Positions 19,913 to 27,763 are shown, counted from the first letter of the stretch. The stretch: DNA of 64,000 nucleotides from Candidatus Saccharimonadota bacterium (GCA_028286365.1 JAQBRR010000001.1:1-64000), one strand, 5' to 3'. Notes: a model not told the origin generated them from the letters alone. A program made the numbers and translations.

Positions 19913-20548
19913 TTAACTACGAGTCAACTCAACAACTGTAAGAGTCGTAGGGATTACTGCGGTGCTTTTAATTTTATACTTAGCAATCGTTTCGACCGGG
20001 GCACCCAATTCACTGACAAATTGAGAAAGATCATCTTGTGGCACCTCGTAAGTTAATGCCTTATCTGCATAATGAACAGGAATAACGACCTTAGGGTCGA
20101 TCTTGCTGACTAGACTAGCGGCGCCGGTGGCATCCAACGTGTAGCCATTACCACCAACAGGGATAATCAAGATATCAAGCAGCCCAAGCTCCTCCAGCTG
20201 ATCGTCGCTGAGTTTCTCGTAAATATTGCCAATCAGACCAATTCGGACATCGCCTACTTCAATTCGATACATTGTGCTAAGAAGTGGCTGTCCCTCGGCG
20301 TCTAGATGACGCTGGGCAGGAATTCCTTTTATATCAAAATCAGCAACACCGTATTCACCTGGGCCCTCGATAAGTAATTTAGCGTCCTGTCCATTGGTCG
20401 CGAAACGTACTTCAGTCGCTATTTCAACTGCGTCTTTAATCACAATATCCTTTAATCCAACAATCGATAATTTCGGGTCAATTACGAGCGTTGCCTTTTT
20501 TGTTGCGATGAGCAGCGTGTTGCCACCTTTATATTCAATATCAAACAT
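19913..20548 (-). CDS. Degenerate metallo-beta-lactamase-fold protein (COG2220-like)
   Basis: This 211-residue protein follows the overall strand pattern of Zn-dependent hydrolases related to UPF0173/COG2220. It has DPKLS after the first strands, GPGEYGVADFDIKGIP in the middle and VVIPVHY near residue 165. The metal-binding HxHxDH motif that should follow the first Asp is absent: that region reads EVRFATNGQDAK. Only the late His remains, so catalytic activity is doubtful. Ribosome binding site AGGGGAA. It begins 12 nt after the regulator gene at 20561-21166, so the two are probably one operon. Function unknown. Confidence 0.7.
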   Translation of the reverse strand: MFDIEYKGGNTLLIATKKATLVIDPKLSIVGLKDIVIKDAVEIATEVRFATNGQDAKLLIEGPGEYGVADFDIKGIPAQRHLDAEGQPLLSTMYRIEVGDVRIGLIGNIYEKLSDDQLEELGLLDILIIPVGGNGYTLDATGAASLVSKIDPKVVIPVHYADKALTYEVPQDDLSQFVSELGAPVETIAKYKIKSTAVIPTTLTVVELTRS

Positions 20549-20560
20549 GTGATTCCCCTT

Positions 20561-21166
20561 TTACTTCTGGTCTATTAGGACGTTATCTTTATCAATGACG
20601 ACAGTATACTTACCATTTAATATTTCCGTAATGAACCTATCCCGAATACTCAATCGGTAATAGAACTCATCATATGATAACACGGTGTAATTGATATCAC
20701 GACCTTCACCTTTTTCTATTAATTTAATAGCGGCTTTTACCTTGGCAGCCACGAGATTTCCAACTAATACGACATCGACTTGGCTAGAAGATCCACGGAC
20801 AAGCACACCAGCGAATAGAGCAAGCCTAAGGCCTGGAATCGCACGAACAGCGATACTATATTCATCCGATGAACTATCATCGACAAGAGGCGCGATAGTA
20901 ACCTCACTGATATTATCACCAAAAATTGCGCGAAGTGGTACGTAATAATCATATCGCTGATTCACTTGGTAGTAGAGTTTGTTATCAGCACTGTCGCTGG
21001 TAATGATACCGACTTCCAGCATATTGGAGAGTTCGCGACGAACTGAATTAATCTGTTCGTCGATTTTGCGTGTTATTTCGCGCACATAAAAAGATTGACC
21101 TGGACTGTTCAGGAATAGATGCAATAATTTTACCCTTGTTTTTGAACCAAATAATGCGTCAATCAT
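20561..21166 (-). CDS. Winged-helix protein with nucleotidyltransferase-like domain
   Basis: Residues 1-80 of 201 form a winged helix-turn-helix of the kind that starts MIDALFGSKTRVKLLHLFL and reads SFYVREITRKI, as in ArsR/MarR-like regulators. Residues ~100-190 resemble a minimal nucleotidyltransferase fold (ALFAGVLVRG then SSQVDVVLVG), where the usual GS-x10-DxD motif is only partly kept. Such fusions are annotated as transcriptional regulators. It has a good ribosome binding site (AGGGGG). It precedes the degenerate MBL-fold gene and probably forms a two-gene operon with it. Target unknown. Confidence 0.65.
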   Translation of the reverse strand: MIDALFGSKTRVKLLHLFLNSPGQSFYVREITRKIDEQINSVRRELSNMLEVGIITSDSADNKLYYQVNQRYDYYVPLRAIFGDNISEVTIAPLVDDSSSDEYSIAVRAIPGLRLALFAGVLVRGSSSQVDVVLVGNLVAAKVKAAIKLIEKGEGRDINYTVLSYDEFYYRLSIRDRFITEILNGKYTVVIDKDNVLIDQK

Positions 21167-21207
21167 GCGTATCCCCCTGGTAACTTTCGTGTTCTATAAT
21201 ACCACGA

Positions 21208-22089
21208 TTACGCAGTACTAGCGAGCTGATCAGACAAATATGTGTTCGCTCTACCTAAGTCATCCCAGTGAATAAACTTATTACGTTTTAGCCATGTCAG
21301 CTGACGCTTTGCAAGTCGCCAGTCAACGATTGCTGCCTGACTTTTTAGTTCATTGAATGTGACCTCATTTTGCAAATATTGACGTACCAATGGGTAGATA
21401 TTTGACGTCATTGATTCCGAATTCCAGCCATATTTTTTGCCCAATTTTATTGCCTCTTCTACGACTCCGTTTTCTAACATTTGTTCGATTCTTGCTTCAA
21501 TTTGGTCACGTAGCTTATTTTTGTCCGTTGTAATTCCAACAATAATATTTTTATAAATCGGTGTTCTATTCGGTGTAACATTAGCTGTAGAATTCTCAAT
21601 TGCTCGTATAATATAACGCTTATTTTTATCGTTTTCAGGAAGGTTAATCCGATGCTGCTCACAGTAGTCGTAAAGTTCATCTAACGACATCTGTTGTAAT
21701 TCTAACCTCAATTTTTCATTTACAACACCGCCAAATTGATAGCCAAAAAAGACTGCATCAATATACAAACCTGTGCCTCCTACCAAAAACGGAATATGAC
21801 CCCTCCCACGTATTTCTACTATCTTTTGGTCAGCATATTTCTTGAAATCAGCCGCCGTAAAACGATCTCCAGGCTCGACCAAGTCGAGTCCCCAATGTGG
21901 TACTAATTTTTGCTCAGCTTGGCTTGGCTTGGCAGTAGCAATATCGAGGCCCCTATAGATCGTTCGAGAGTCTGCACAAATAATTTCACCATTAAAACGC
22001 CTAGCAAGATCAGTAGCAAGACTCGTTTTACCACTCGCTGTGGGGCCAACTATCACAACAAGAGGTAGCTCTACAGATTCGGCTGCCAT
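21208..22089 (-). CDS. miaA: tRNA dimethylallyltransferase
   Basis: This 293-residue enzyme adds the isopentenyl group to A37 of tRNAs that read UNN codons. It has the P-loop GPTASGKTSLA near residue 13, DSRTIYRGLDIATAKPS for substrate tRNA binding, GGTGLYIDA, and the terminal LAKRQLTWLKRN. It overlaps the 3' end of the alkyltransferase-like gene by 19 nt, with GAGGAA as ribosome binding site inside that gene. Third in thrS-atl-miaA. Length is normal. Confidence 0.95.
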   Translation of the reverse strand: MAAESVELPLVVIVGPTASGKTSLATDLARRFNGEIICADSRTIYRGLDIATAKPSQAEQKLVPHWGLDLVEPGDRFTAADFKKYADQKIVEIRGRGHIPFLVGGTGLYIDAVFFGYQFGGVVNEKLRLELQQMSLDELYDYCEQHRINLPENDKNKRYIIRAIENSTANVTPNRTPIYKNIIVGITTDKNKLRDQIEARIEQMLENGVVEEAIKLGKKYGWNSESMTSNIYPLVRQYLQNEVTFNELKSQAAIVDWRLAKRQLTWLKRNKFIHWDDLGRANTYLSDQLASTA

Positions 22090-22382
22090 CTGTGTTCCTC
22101 GAAATTATCAACAATGTGGTTCGTGCAGGTTATGCCTTCTTGAGCTAGTAACTGCGCTTGGACTTCCCTACCGCCATAAAAGCCTGAAGCAAGCCCTCCG
22201 AACCGATTAACTAACCTGTGCCACGGTAAGTTAGAGTCACCGTAATGTGCTACTCCGCCGACAATTCGAGATGCATGCGCATGACCAGCGAGGGCCGCCA
22301 GATCGCCATATGTCGTCACTTGACCATAGGGTACTTGTGCCATCAAGCTCTCTATTTTGTCGCGAAAACTATTATCAACCAT
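22071..22382 (-). CDS. Alkyltransferase-like protein (ATL, MGMT family without catalytic Cys)
   Basis: A 103-residue member of the O6-alkylguanine transferase DNA-binding domain family. The motif that is PCHR in active enzymes reads PWHRLV here, with Trp replacing the alkyl-accepting Cys. This is the hallmark of ATL proteins, which flip damaged guanine and hand the lesion to nucleotide excision repair. VPYGQVTTYGDLA and the Tyr/Arg finger region ASRIVGG are kept. Two bases separate it from thrS and it overlaps miaA by 19, so it is co-translated in that operon. Repair neighbours (aag, udg) are elsewhere in the window. Confidence 0.9.
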   Translation of the reverse strand: MVDNSFRDKIESLMAQVPYGQVTTYGDLAALAGHAHASRIVGGVAHYGDSNLPWHRLVNRFGGLASGFYGGREVQAQLLAQEGITCTNHIVDNFEEHRWQPNL

Positions 22383-22384
22383 GC

Positions 22385-24196
22385 CTATAGCTTCTGTAGA
22401 TATGTAGCCAGCTCGTCGAGTTTAAACTTCTCTTCGCCAGATTGAGTCCGAACGCTAACTTCTCTATTGTCTTTATCTTGTTGTCCGATAATTAGCTGCA
22501 CGGGAATTTTCCAGGTTGTAGCTTCGCGAATTTTCTTGCCTAACGACTCGTTACGATCATCTAAACTGTATCGAATTTCGTTATACTTCACAGGTTTCAT
22601 TAGTGTTAGCCCGTCTAGAACGGCCTTAACCTCGTCAACATAATCGAGGACCGTATCGTTAATCGTTAGGATGCGAATCTGTTCGGGCGCAACCCAGAAC
22701 GGGAACCAACCAGCGGTGTGCTCGATAAAGACGCTCAGGAAGCGCTCAATCGAGCCCAAGAGTGCACAGTGGATCATCACAGGTGTTTGGGCATTACCTT
22801 CCCCGTCCGTGTACTGCAAACCGAAACGACCTGGCTGTACAAAGTCGAGCTGGACCGTTGCTACTTGATGCTCACGACCAATCGCATCGGTCGCCATAAA
22901 GTCGATCTTAGGACCGTAAAAGGCAGCTTCACCATCTTGCTCAAAGTAATCTAATTCATTTGCCACAACTGCAGCCTTTAATTGTTCTTGGGCAGAATCC
23001 CACAGTGATTGCTCACCAAGATATCCATCACCACCGTCGCGGTATGACAACCTGACACGTAAGTTCATGTCGATCGTGCTATATAGTTCGCGTGCACTCG
23101 CGAGTAGGTTGTTGATCTCGGTCTCGATCTGATCAGGACGACAAAATACGTGGCTATCGTCCTGCGTCAGCGAACGAACACGGTTCAAGCCACCTAATTC
23201 ACCCGTTTTTTCATCACGGTAATCAGTAGTCGTTTCCAGGTACCTAATCGGCATATCACGGTAACTCCGTGGGCGACTAGCATATATCTGTGTGTGGTGC
23301 GGACAGTTCATTGGCTTTAAGGCCATTTTGTCGTCTGTTTCCTGACTTGTAACGAGGAATAGTTCGTCGCCAAATTTAGCCCAGTGGCCAGATGTCTCAT
23401 ATAGGTCAGTCTTGGTAATGTGCGGCGTCCATACTTTCTGGAACCCAAACCCTAGACGTAACTGATTAGAATAGCTTGCAAACAAGTCGCGCAGAATCGT
23501 CCCACGTGGCGTAAATAGCGGCAAGCCCGCACCAACCAGTTGAGAAACCGTATAGATATCAAGTTCTTTGCCCAAGCGTCGGTGATCGCGTAGTTTGGCT
23601 TGTTCTAGCATCTCAAGGTGCTGGTCTAATTCCTCCTGAGTCGCAAATGCGACACCGTAGAGACGCTGCATTTGAGGGTTCTTCTCGTTACCTCGCCAAT
23701 AAGCGCCAGCGACGCGAAGTAACTTGAATACGCCGACGTCCTTGGTGTTTGCAACGTGTGGACCACGACACAGATCGACAAAATTACCATTTTTGTAAAA
23801 TGATACGTTTTCAATTGCTGATTTGCCATCAGTCGCTAGCCCTAGTTCGCTCAAATCTAAGTCCTTAGCGACGGTCGTACCAGAGCGCTTCAGGTCGTTT
23901 AATAATTCCTCTTTGTATGGCTGCTTGTTCTGTTTAGCCCAATCAATTGCCTGATCTATCGGCATCTCAAATCTCTCAAAGTCATCACCATAGCCAATGA
24001 TGCCACGCATTTCCTTTTCAATCTTGGGAAAGTTCGCTTCTGATATCTTGATTTCACCTAGGTCAATATCGTAGTAAAACCCATTTTCAACCACTGGACC
24101 GACACCAAACTTAGCCTCCGGCCACAGGCGTTGCACTGCAGCAGCCGTGATATGTGCGAGGCTGTGCCTCATTGCGTGTAATTGTTCGTCGTTCAT
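22385..24196 (-). CDS. thrS: Threonyl-tRNA synthetase lacking the N-terminal TGS domain
   Basis: This 603-residue class II synthetase starts directly in the editing (N2) domain: H11 and H15 of HSLAH and the later CRGPH are the editing-site motifs. The ~60-residue N1/TGS domain of usual ThrRS is absent. The catalytic domain keeps the zinc ligands (Cys in MNCPHH, His in DDSHVF, His in MIHCALLGS), motif 2 (TTDYRDEKTGELGGL) and the C-terminal anticodon domain. The ribosome binding site is AAAGGAG. A leader with a T-box-like antiterminator and a terminator precedes it, suggesting control by uncharged tRNA-Thr. First gene of thrS-atl-miaA. Confidence 0.95.
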   Translation of the reverse strand: MNDEQLHAMRHSLAHITAAAVQRLWPEAKFGVGPVVENGFYYDIDLGEIKISEANFPKIEKEMRGIIGYGDDFERFEMPIDQAIDWAKQNKQPYKEELLNDLKRSGTTVAKDLDLSELGLATDGKSAIENVSFYKNGNFVDLCRGPHVANTKDVGVFKLLRVAGAYWRGNEKNPQMQRLYGVAFATQEELDQHLEMLEQAKLRDHRRLGKELDIYTVSQLVGAGLPLFTPRGTILRDLFASYSNQLRLGFGFQKVWTPHITKTDLYETSGHWAKFGDELFLVTSQETDDKMALKPMNCPHHTQIYASRPRSYRDMPIRYLETTTDYRDEKTGELGGLNRVRSLTQDDSHVFCRPDQIETEINNLLASARELYSTIDMNLRVRLSYRDGGDGYLGEQSLWDSAQEQLKAAVVANELDYFEQDGEAAFYGPKIDFMATDAIGREHQVATVQLDFVQPGRFGLQYTDGEGNAQTPVMIHCALLGSIERFLSVFIEHTAGWFPFWVAPEQIRILTINDTVLDYVDEVKAVLDGLTLMKPVKYNEIRYSLDDRNESLGKKIREATTWKIPVQLIIGQQDKDNREVSVRTQSGEEKFKLDELATYLQKL

Positions 24197-24216
24197 ATCG
24201 TTACTCCTTTTGGTAA

Positions 24217-24383
24217 ATAAAAAACATGCGATGACTAGGTTTAAATCACTTTAAATCTATATATCGCATGTCTCGGGTCCACTGTTTAGGTAGACGGTTC
24301 CACCGGACTTTTACTTGTGAGAGACGTTTCGTACATCTACACGCCCACGGAACTCGGCAGATGGTTGGGCTGCGTCATCGTTC
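24217..24383 (-). promoter_or_regulatory. T-box-like riboswitch leader of thrS
   Basis: In the minus-strand RNA the bulge UGGAACC (24296-24302) is flanked by helix A1, GUCCGG (24303-24308) with CCG-A-GAC (24270-24276), and helix A2, GUCUAC (24290-24295) with GUGGAC (24277-24282), closed by a 7-nt loop. That is the architecture of a T-box antiterminator, and UGGNACC is its invariant core. An intrinsic terminator follows (arms 24224-24232 and 24263-24271, then a U-run), sharing two bases with A1. ACG, a Thr codon, occurs twice in the probable stem I internal loop (24325-24327, 24330-24332). Stem I itself is short and not classical. Confidence 0.65.
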
Positions 24384-24389
24384 AAACTT

Positions 24390-24395
24390 ATAATA
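24390..24395 (-). promoter_or_regulatory. Probable -10 box of the thrS leader
   Basis: TATTAT on the minus strand, about 190 nt upstream of thrS. The -35 at 17 bases (GGGGTG) is poor, so the start near 24383 is tentative. Confidence 0.45.
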
Positions 24396-24445
24396 CCACA
24401 TTCTTGCCTCTTCACCCCTATTTTGCTATCCTGTATAGAGTTCAC

Positions 24446-24522
24446 GGGTCCTTAGCTCATTTGGCTAGAGCGCCTCATTGACGTTGAGGAGGTGAGAGGT
24501 TCGAATCCTCTAGGACCCACCA
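24446..24522 (+). tRNA. tRNA-Val(GAC)
   Basis: The acceptor GGGTCCT pairs with AGGACCC, the anticodon stem CCTCA/TGAGG holds the loop TTGACGT with anticodon GAC, the T loop is GTTCGAATC, and CCA is encoded. It is followed by a hairpin at 24532-24552. Confidence 0.96.
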
Positions 24523-24531
24523 TATTTATTT

Positions 24532-24552
24532 GAAGACCTCATCGAGGTCTTC
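24532..24552. terminator. Hairpin between tRNA-Val and the convergent membrane-protein gene
   Basis: GAAGACCTC (24532-24540) and GAGGTCTTC (24544-24552) form a 9-bp perfect stem. Flanks are AT-rich on both sides but lack a long T-run, so it may be a weak two-way terminator. Confidence 0.65.
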
Positions 24553-24555
24553 AAT

Positions 24556-24858
24556 TTATATAGTAGCTAGTACGTAAGCTTGTACATATACGAGTGTAGT
24601 CAGGACATACAAGAAGACACTAATTACTATAGTGGCGAGTACTTTATATTTACTAATCCAGCCTTTAAGGCCTTTAATTCTTGGAAACCAGTATCCAATA
24701 AATATAGAAGCGGGAATAAATGGCCAACTAGCCTGAATAATCCATGGCAAACCTGGACTTGCATCTTCTGCAAAGTGGCTCATTGATAAGCCGACTATTA
24801 ATCCAACCTGAACGAGGATCGACAGTGTTATAACGGCCGCTATATCTTTATTTTTCAT
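24556..24858 (-). CDS. Small three-TM membrane protein of unknown function
   Basis: A 100-residue protein with hydrophobic segments near 8-27, 38-56 and 72-96 and a short basic loop (PRIKGLKGWISKYK) between the last two. No family recognised. TATGAT at 24870-24875 lies 11 nt upstream of the ATG and no Shine-Dalgarno is present, so translation is probably from a very short or absent leader. It stands alone, convergent to tRNA-Val. Confidence 0.65.
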   Translation of the reverse strand: MKNKDIAAVITLSILVQVGLIVGLSMSHFAEDASPGLPWIIQASWPFIPASIFIGYWFPRIKGLKGWISKYKVLATIVISVFLYVLTTLVYVQAYVLATI

Positions 24859-24947
24859 ATTTTTAGTTTATCATAAGCACGTTATCAAGCTCGTACCTAG
24901 GTGTCTTAAATAAGGGATGTACAAAGATCATCATACGTAGAATCTAT

Positions 24948-24976
24948 CGCCCCACTTGTCAGGGGCGCTTTTTATT
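24948..24976 (+). terminator. Orphan intrinsic terminator
   Basis: CGCCCC (24948-24953) and GGGGCG (24962-24967) with CTTTTTATTT after it. No + strand gene is visible upstream within 400 bases except tRNA-Val, which has its own hairpin. It could end an unrecognised short transcript from 24876-24947. Confidence 0.6.
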
Positions 24977-25070
24977 TACCCACTATTCCAATAAGTTTTC
25001 CACCCACCTATTTCTATCTGTATGCATAAGCGTATATCATGGGATGAATATTGGTTGAATACCTGTACCA

Positions 25071-25099
25071 TTGACAATATTCATCGCTTATGCTAATAT
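25071..25099 (+). promoter_or_regulatory. Promoter of the 44-residue ORF
   Basis: A perfect TTGACA (25071-25076), 17 bases, TAATAT (25094-25099). Transcription should begin at or next to the ATG at 25106, giving a leaderless mRNA. Confidence 0.75.
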
Positions 25100-25105
25100 G
25101 TATGT

Positions 25106-25240
25106 ATGGTTAAGAAACAACAGATTGACCCCCTTCCTCCAACCTCACAACTTGAACGCTTCGTTCTGGGTTTTGAGTACGACAAGACACTACAGGAAGT
25201 AAGGCGTGAAGTACGTGTTCGTACTGACAAAGGCGCTTAA
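25106..25240 (+). CDS. 44-residue small protein of unknown function
   Basis: This short ORF starts MVKKQQIDPLPPTSQLERF and ends VRVRTDKGA. It is supported by its context: a near-consensus promoter placed so that the ATG is the first codon of the RNA, and an intrinsic terminator 21 nt after the stop. The composition is soluble and amphipathic, with a charged C-terminal helix (KTLQEVRREVRVR). No family recognised. The complete promoter-ORF-terminator cassette suggests a genuine independently expressed microprotein. Confidence 0.7.
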   Translation: MVKKQQIDPLPPTSQLERFVLGFEYDKTLQEVRREVRVRTDKGA

Positions 25241-25261
25241 ACTAACATTCGCTCATTAGCT

Positions 25262-25296
25262 AATACCCCACTCGGAAACGAATGGGGTATTTTATT
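25262..25296 (+). terminator. Terminator of the small-protein cassette
   Basis: AATACCCCA (25262-25270) and TGGGGTATT (25283-25291) form a 9-bp stem followed by TTATTT. The glycosyltransferase gene ends on the other strand at 25316, so it may serve both. Confidence 0.85.
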
Positions 25297-25315
25297 TGCC
25301 TAAGCCTACGTGTAC

Positions 25316-26998
25316 TTAAGAAGGTGTATCTATGTGTGTATGCTTTAGCTCTTTGGCATGTTGCCTGGCTGCCTGAGCAGACTCATGCGTTGCTTTGTCT
25401 GTTACATCAAACTTATCTAGGTATTTACCAAGGAATAAGCGCCCCTGTGAATAGAGTGCTGAGCCTGCGCTATAGCCTACCGCGCTGATCGGCATCAGGA
25501 ACCATTGAAGGATCATCCAGATGGTTCGGTGGCGCTTGTAACGCGCTGGACGTGGAGGAAGTAACTTAAATGCAAGGAATACTGTAATCAATAGCCCAAT
25601 AGTGGCAATCTGTTGCATTGAGCTAATCAGATCTGGTAATTGGTGTGCAACGGGGTCTCGGAACGCCTGTGCATTGATAAGAAGTGGCACCCAACCACCA
25701 AATGCAACAAGAATAGAAACACTCGCAAGTGTTATATGGCCGTCTAACAGTCGTAGAAAGCGTCCAAAGCCTCCGAAAAACGAAACGTTGCGATCACGCG
25801 TGAATACACGAACAGCCACATATGGGACGTCTGAGGCACCATATGCCCATCTTCGAAGCTGAATAAACTGCGCCTTCAGAGTCTTTATGTATGTATTCGA
25901 GAGTACAGCATCCTGATAGATTGGCACATACAGGGGTAGAACGGCATAGTTACCGTTAAAATAGAAGTAGCTTCGCCAATACTGATGACCGTCTTCGACG
26001 ATAGTACGCGTGCTCCAAAAGTCCATCTCAACCAGCGCATCCATTGGTTGTGAATGAGATGCAAAATTACGAAGCGCATGGGGGCGCATTGAACTGATAA
26101 TATTCCAAAATGAGTTACCTGTCGCGACGACACGCATCAGCGCTGGTGCATCCCAGATATTACTAAAAAACAAAGACACAGGCTGGTACGAAAGGTGTTT
26201 ACGATCTTCGTGAACAACATATTCGTACGTTAAATAGTCAAAGTAAGTTGAGTGAGGTCGATTGTCGCTATCAAGCGTTGTGACGATGACGTCTTTGTAT
26301 TCGATACCTTGTGTTGGTAGCCAATCACGCATATATCGTCCTGCATAGGTAATGTTGCCACCTTTACCTATTACTTCGTCAGGTAGATCATCGGGATGCT
26401 CAATCAGATGAAATGAGTGAAATTTGCTACCGAACTCTTTCTTTAAACGTTCGGCTGTCTCTTTGATAGCATCACCGCCTCGTTGTTCATAGGCGATAGC
26501 AATGATCAAATGTTTTTTATCATACGTCGTATCAAGAACAGATTGGATTGTTGGCTGCAAAATCTCGTATGCCTCATTGTAGGTCGCGATAATTACGAGG
26601 TTATAAAGACTAGATGGCTGCGGAAAAGCCTGGGGATCAGCCGACATGAGCCGTAAATTATCAGTGTGAGACCCCATACCATAGGCATGCGCCTTAGAAT
26701 GCTGTAAACGTTCAAATGACTCCACGGGATTCTCTAGATCCTGTAGACGTCCTCGCCAATCAACTTTTTGTGACTTTTCTAGCCTGTTACGTCCCCCGAC
26801 AGTGTGATAAGCAATTCCAACGGCCTTAACAAGTAGTGTAATAATGATAAGCATCAAGTAGATAGCTGCAAGAAGTGGGCTCAGGAGTGATAACACGACA
26901 AGTAGTAATAGTGCGCCGTAGCTCAGCGTCGCTGGTAACATCTCAAACAGGCGATACTTGAGCGTTCGCTTACCAAGCGGTAGTTCAAGATCAATCAC
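25316..26998 (-). CDS. Membrane family-2 glycosyltransferase (processive, cellulose-synthase-like)
   Basis: The 560-residue protein has two N-terminal TM segments (about 24-62), a GT-A domain, and about three C-terminal TM segments. It carries LVIIATYNEAYE (134-145), the metal motif DSD at 243-245, the catalytic-base motif TIVEDGHQYW (E335, D336), and QLRRW at 380-384. This motif set is that of processive GT2 synthases, which build and export a polysaccharide; the product is unknown. The start is GTG at 26996-26998, 3 nt after the upstream gene, and no Shine-Dalgarno is seen. It probably forms an operon with the small membrane protein before it. Confidence 0.88.
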   Translation of the reverse strand: MIDLELPLGKRTLKYRLFEMLPATLSYGALLLLVVLSLLSPLLAAIYLMLIIITLLVKAVGIAYHTVGGRNRLEKSQKVDWRGRLQDLENPVESFERLQHSKAHAYGMGSHTDNLRLMSADPQAFPQPSSLYNLVIIATYNEAYEILQPTIQSVLDTTYDKKHLIIAIAYEQRGGDAIKETAERLKKEFGSKFHSFHLIEHPDDLPDEVIGKGGNITYAGRYMRDWLPTQGIEYKDVIVTTLDSDNRPHSTYFDYLTYEYVVHEDRKHLSYQPVSLFFSNIWDAPALMRVVATGNSFWNIISSMRPHALRNFASHSQPMDALVEMDFWSTRTIVEDGHQYWRSYFYFNGNYAVLPLYVPIYQDAVLSNTYIKTLKAQFIQLRRWAYGASDVPYVAVRVFTRDRNVSFFGGFGRFLRLLDGHITLASVSILVAFGGWVPLLINAQAFRDPVAHQLPDLISSMQQIATIGLLITVFLAFKLLPPRPARYKRHRTIWMILQWFLMPISAVGYSAGSALYSQGRLFLGKYLDKFDVTDKATHESAQAARQHAKELKHTHIDTPS

Positions 26999-27001
26999 GC
27001 T

Positions 27002-27394
27002 TTATACCGAGCAGACATTGATGTTTACGTAAATATTGATAACGGCATAGGCGGTCATCCAAGCGAGAATAACGATAGCAATTCCAAACCATGCAAACAA
27101 AACAGCCAGTGCATGGCCCTTTATCATCAGTAGCTTAACGGCTAACGTGATATGTAGAGCCGCAGCGAAAAGACCAAATGCGCCAAATGTCAGTAGGTAG
27201 TACCACTGATCTCGATACAAATGAGTAATTCCAAAAGCCGAACAGTGTGATACAAGTTGTAATTCACTCGGGTGGACACTGAGTCCAATGTATATAGCAA
27301 AACTAATCGCGAGTAGCGCTAAAATACTAGATAGCACTAACAGATAGCGGTCAGCTAGTAATGAGTTCAAGGAATCTTTAATAGTTTTTTTCAT
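27002..27394 (-). CDS. Three-TM membrane protein upstream of the glycosyltransferase
   Basis: A 130-residue protein with TM segments near 18-38, 65-90 and 95-118 and a conserved-looking external segment HCSAFGITHLYRDQWYY. I associate that kind of segment with uncharacterised CPR proteins but did not check it. It is followed after 3 nt by the GT2 gene, so it may assist it or simply be co-transcribed. No enzymatic motif is visible. Confidence 0.7.
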   Translation of the reverse strand: MKKTIKDSLNSLLADRYLLVLSSILALLAISFAIYIGLSVHPSELQLVSHCSAFGITHLYRDQWYYLLTFGAFGLFAAALHITLAVKLLMIKGHALAVLFAWFGIAIVILAWMTAYAVINIYVNINVCSV

Positions 27395-27406
27395 GACATT
27401 GATATA

Positions 27407-27482
27407 TGGAGCCGCTGTCCGGAATCGAACCGGAGACCTACGCTTTACGAAAGCGCCGCTCTACCAACTGAGCTACAGCGGC
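27407..27482 (-). tRNA. tRNA-Thr(CGT)
   Basis: The acceptor GCCGCTG pairs with CAGCGGC, the anticodon loop is TTCGTAA with anticodon CGT (reads ACG), the T loop is GGTTCGATTCC, discriminator T, and CCA encoded. ACG is also the Thr codon found in the putative specifier region of the thrS leader 3 kb away. Confidence 0.96.
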
Positions 27483-27546
27483 GCACTCGGGCGATCACTG
27501 GATATTATAGCATTCTAGGGCATGAAAATAAACGCCCTCTCCCCTG

Positions 27547-27575
27547 TTGCCTCGTCGACCGAAAACTGTTAGAAT
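27547..27575 (+). promoter_or_regulatory. tRNA-Asp promoter
   Basis: TTGCCT (27547-27552), 17 bases, TAGAAT (27570-27575), 23 nt upstream of tRNA-Asp. Confidence 0.65.
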
Positions 27576-27598
27576 ACGTGAAGTTCACTCGAATATAT

Positions 27599-27674
27599 GT
27601 GCTCGTAGTGAAGGGGTTATCACGCCTCCCTGTCACGGAGGAGATCGCCGGTTCAAATCCGGTCGAGCACGCCA
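27599..27674 (+). tRNA. tRNA-Asp(GTC)
   Basis: The acceptor GTGCTCG pairs with CGAGCAC, the anticodon stem CCTCC/GGAGG holds CTGTCAC with anticodon GTC, the T loop is GGTTCAAATCC, discriminator G as usual for Asp, and CCA is encoded. Confidence 0.96.
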
Positions 27675-27678
27675 AGCA

Positions 27679-27707
27679 TTGATTTAATACCGCTTTTGTG
27701 GTATTAT
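27679..27707 (+). promoter_or_regulatory. Candidate promoter embedded in the tRNA-Asp terminator
   Basis: TTGATT (27679-27684), 17 bases, TATTAT (27702-27707). The -10 lies in the 3' arm of the terminator hairpin. Transcription would start near 27714, just after the T-run, and serve the gene at 27764. Confidence 0.45.
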
Positions 27708-27713
27708 TTTTTT
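27685..27713 (+). terminator. Terminator of tRNA-Asp
   Basis: TAATACCGC (27685-27693) pairs with GTGGTATTA (27698-27706) with one G-T pair, and is followed by seven T. Confidence 0.88.
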
Positions 27714-27763
27714 ACAAGTAAACCAAAACAAAAAATGTTCAATGAAAGCACCGACACAAAGCA

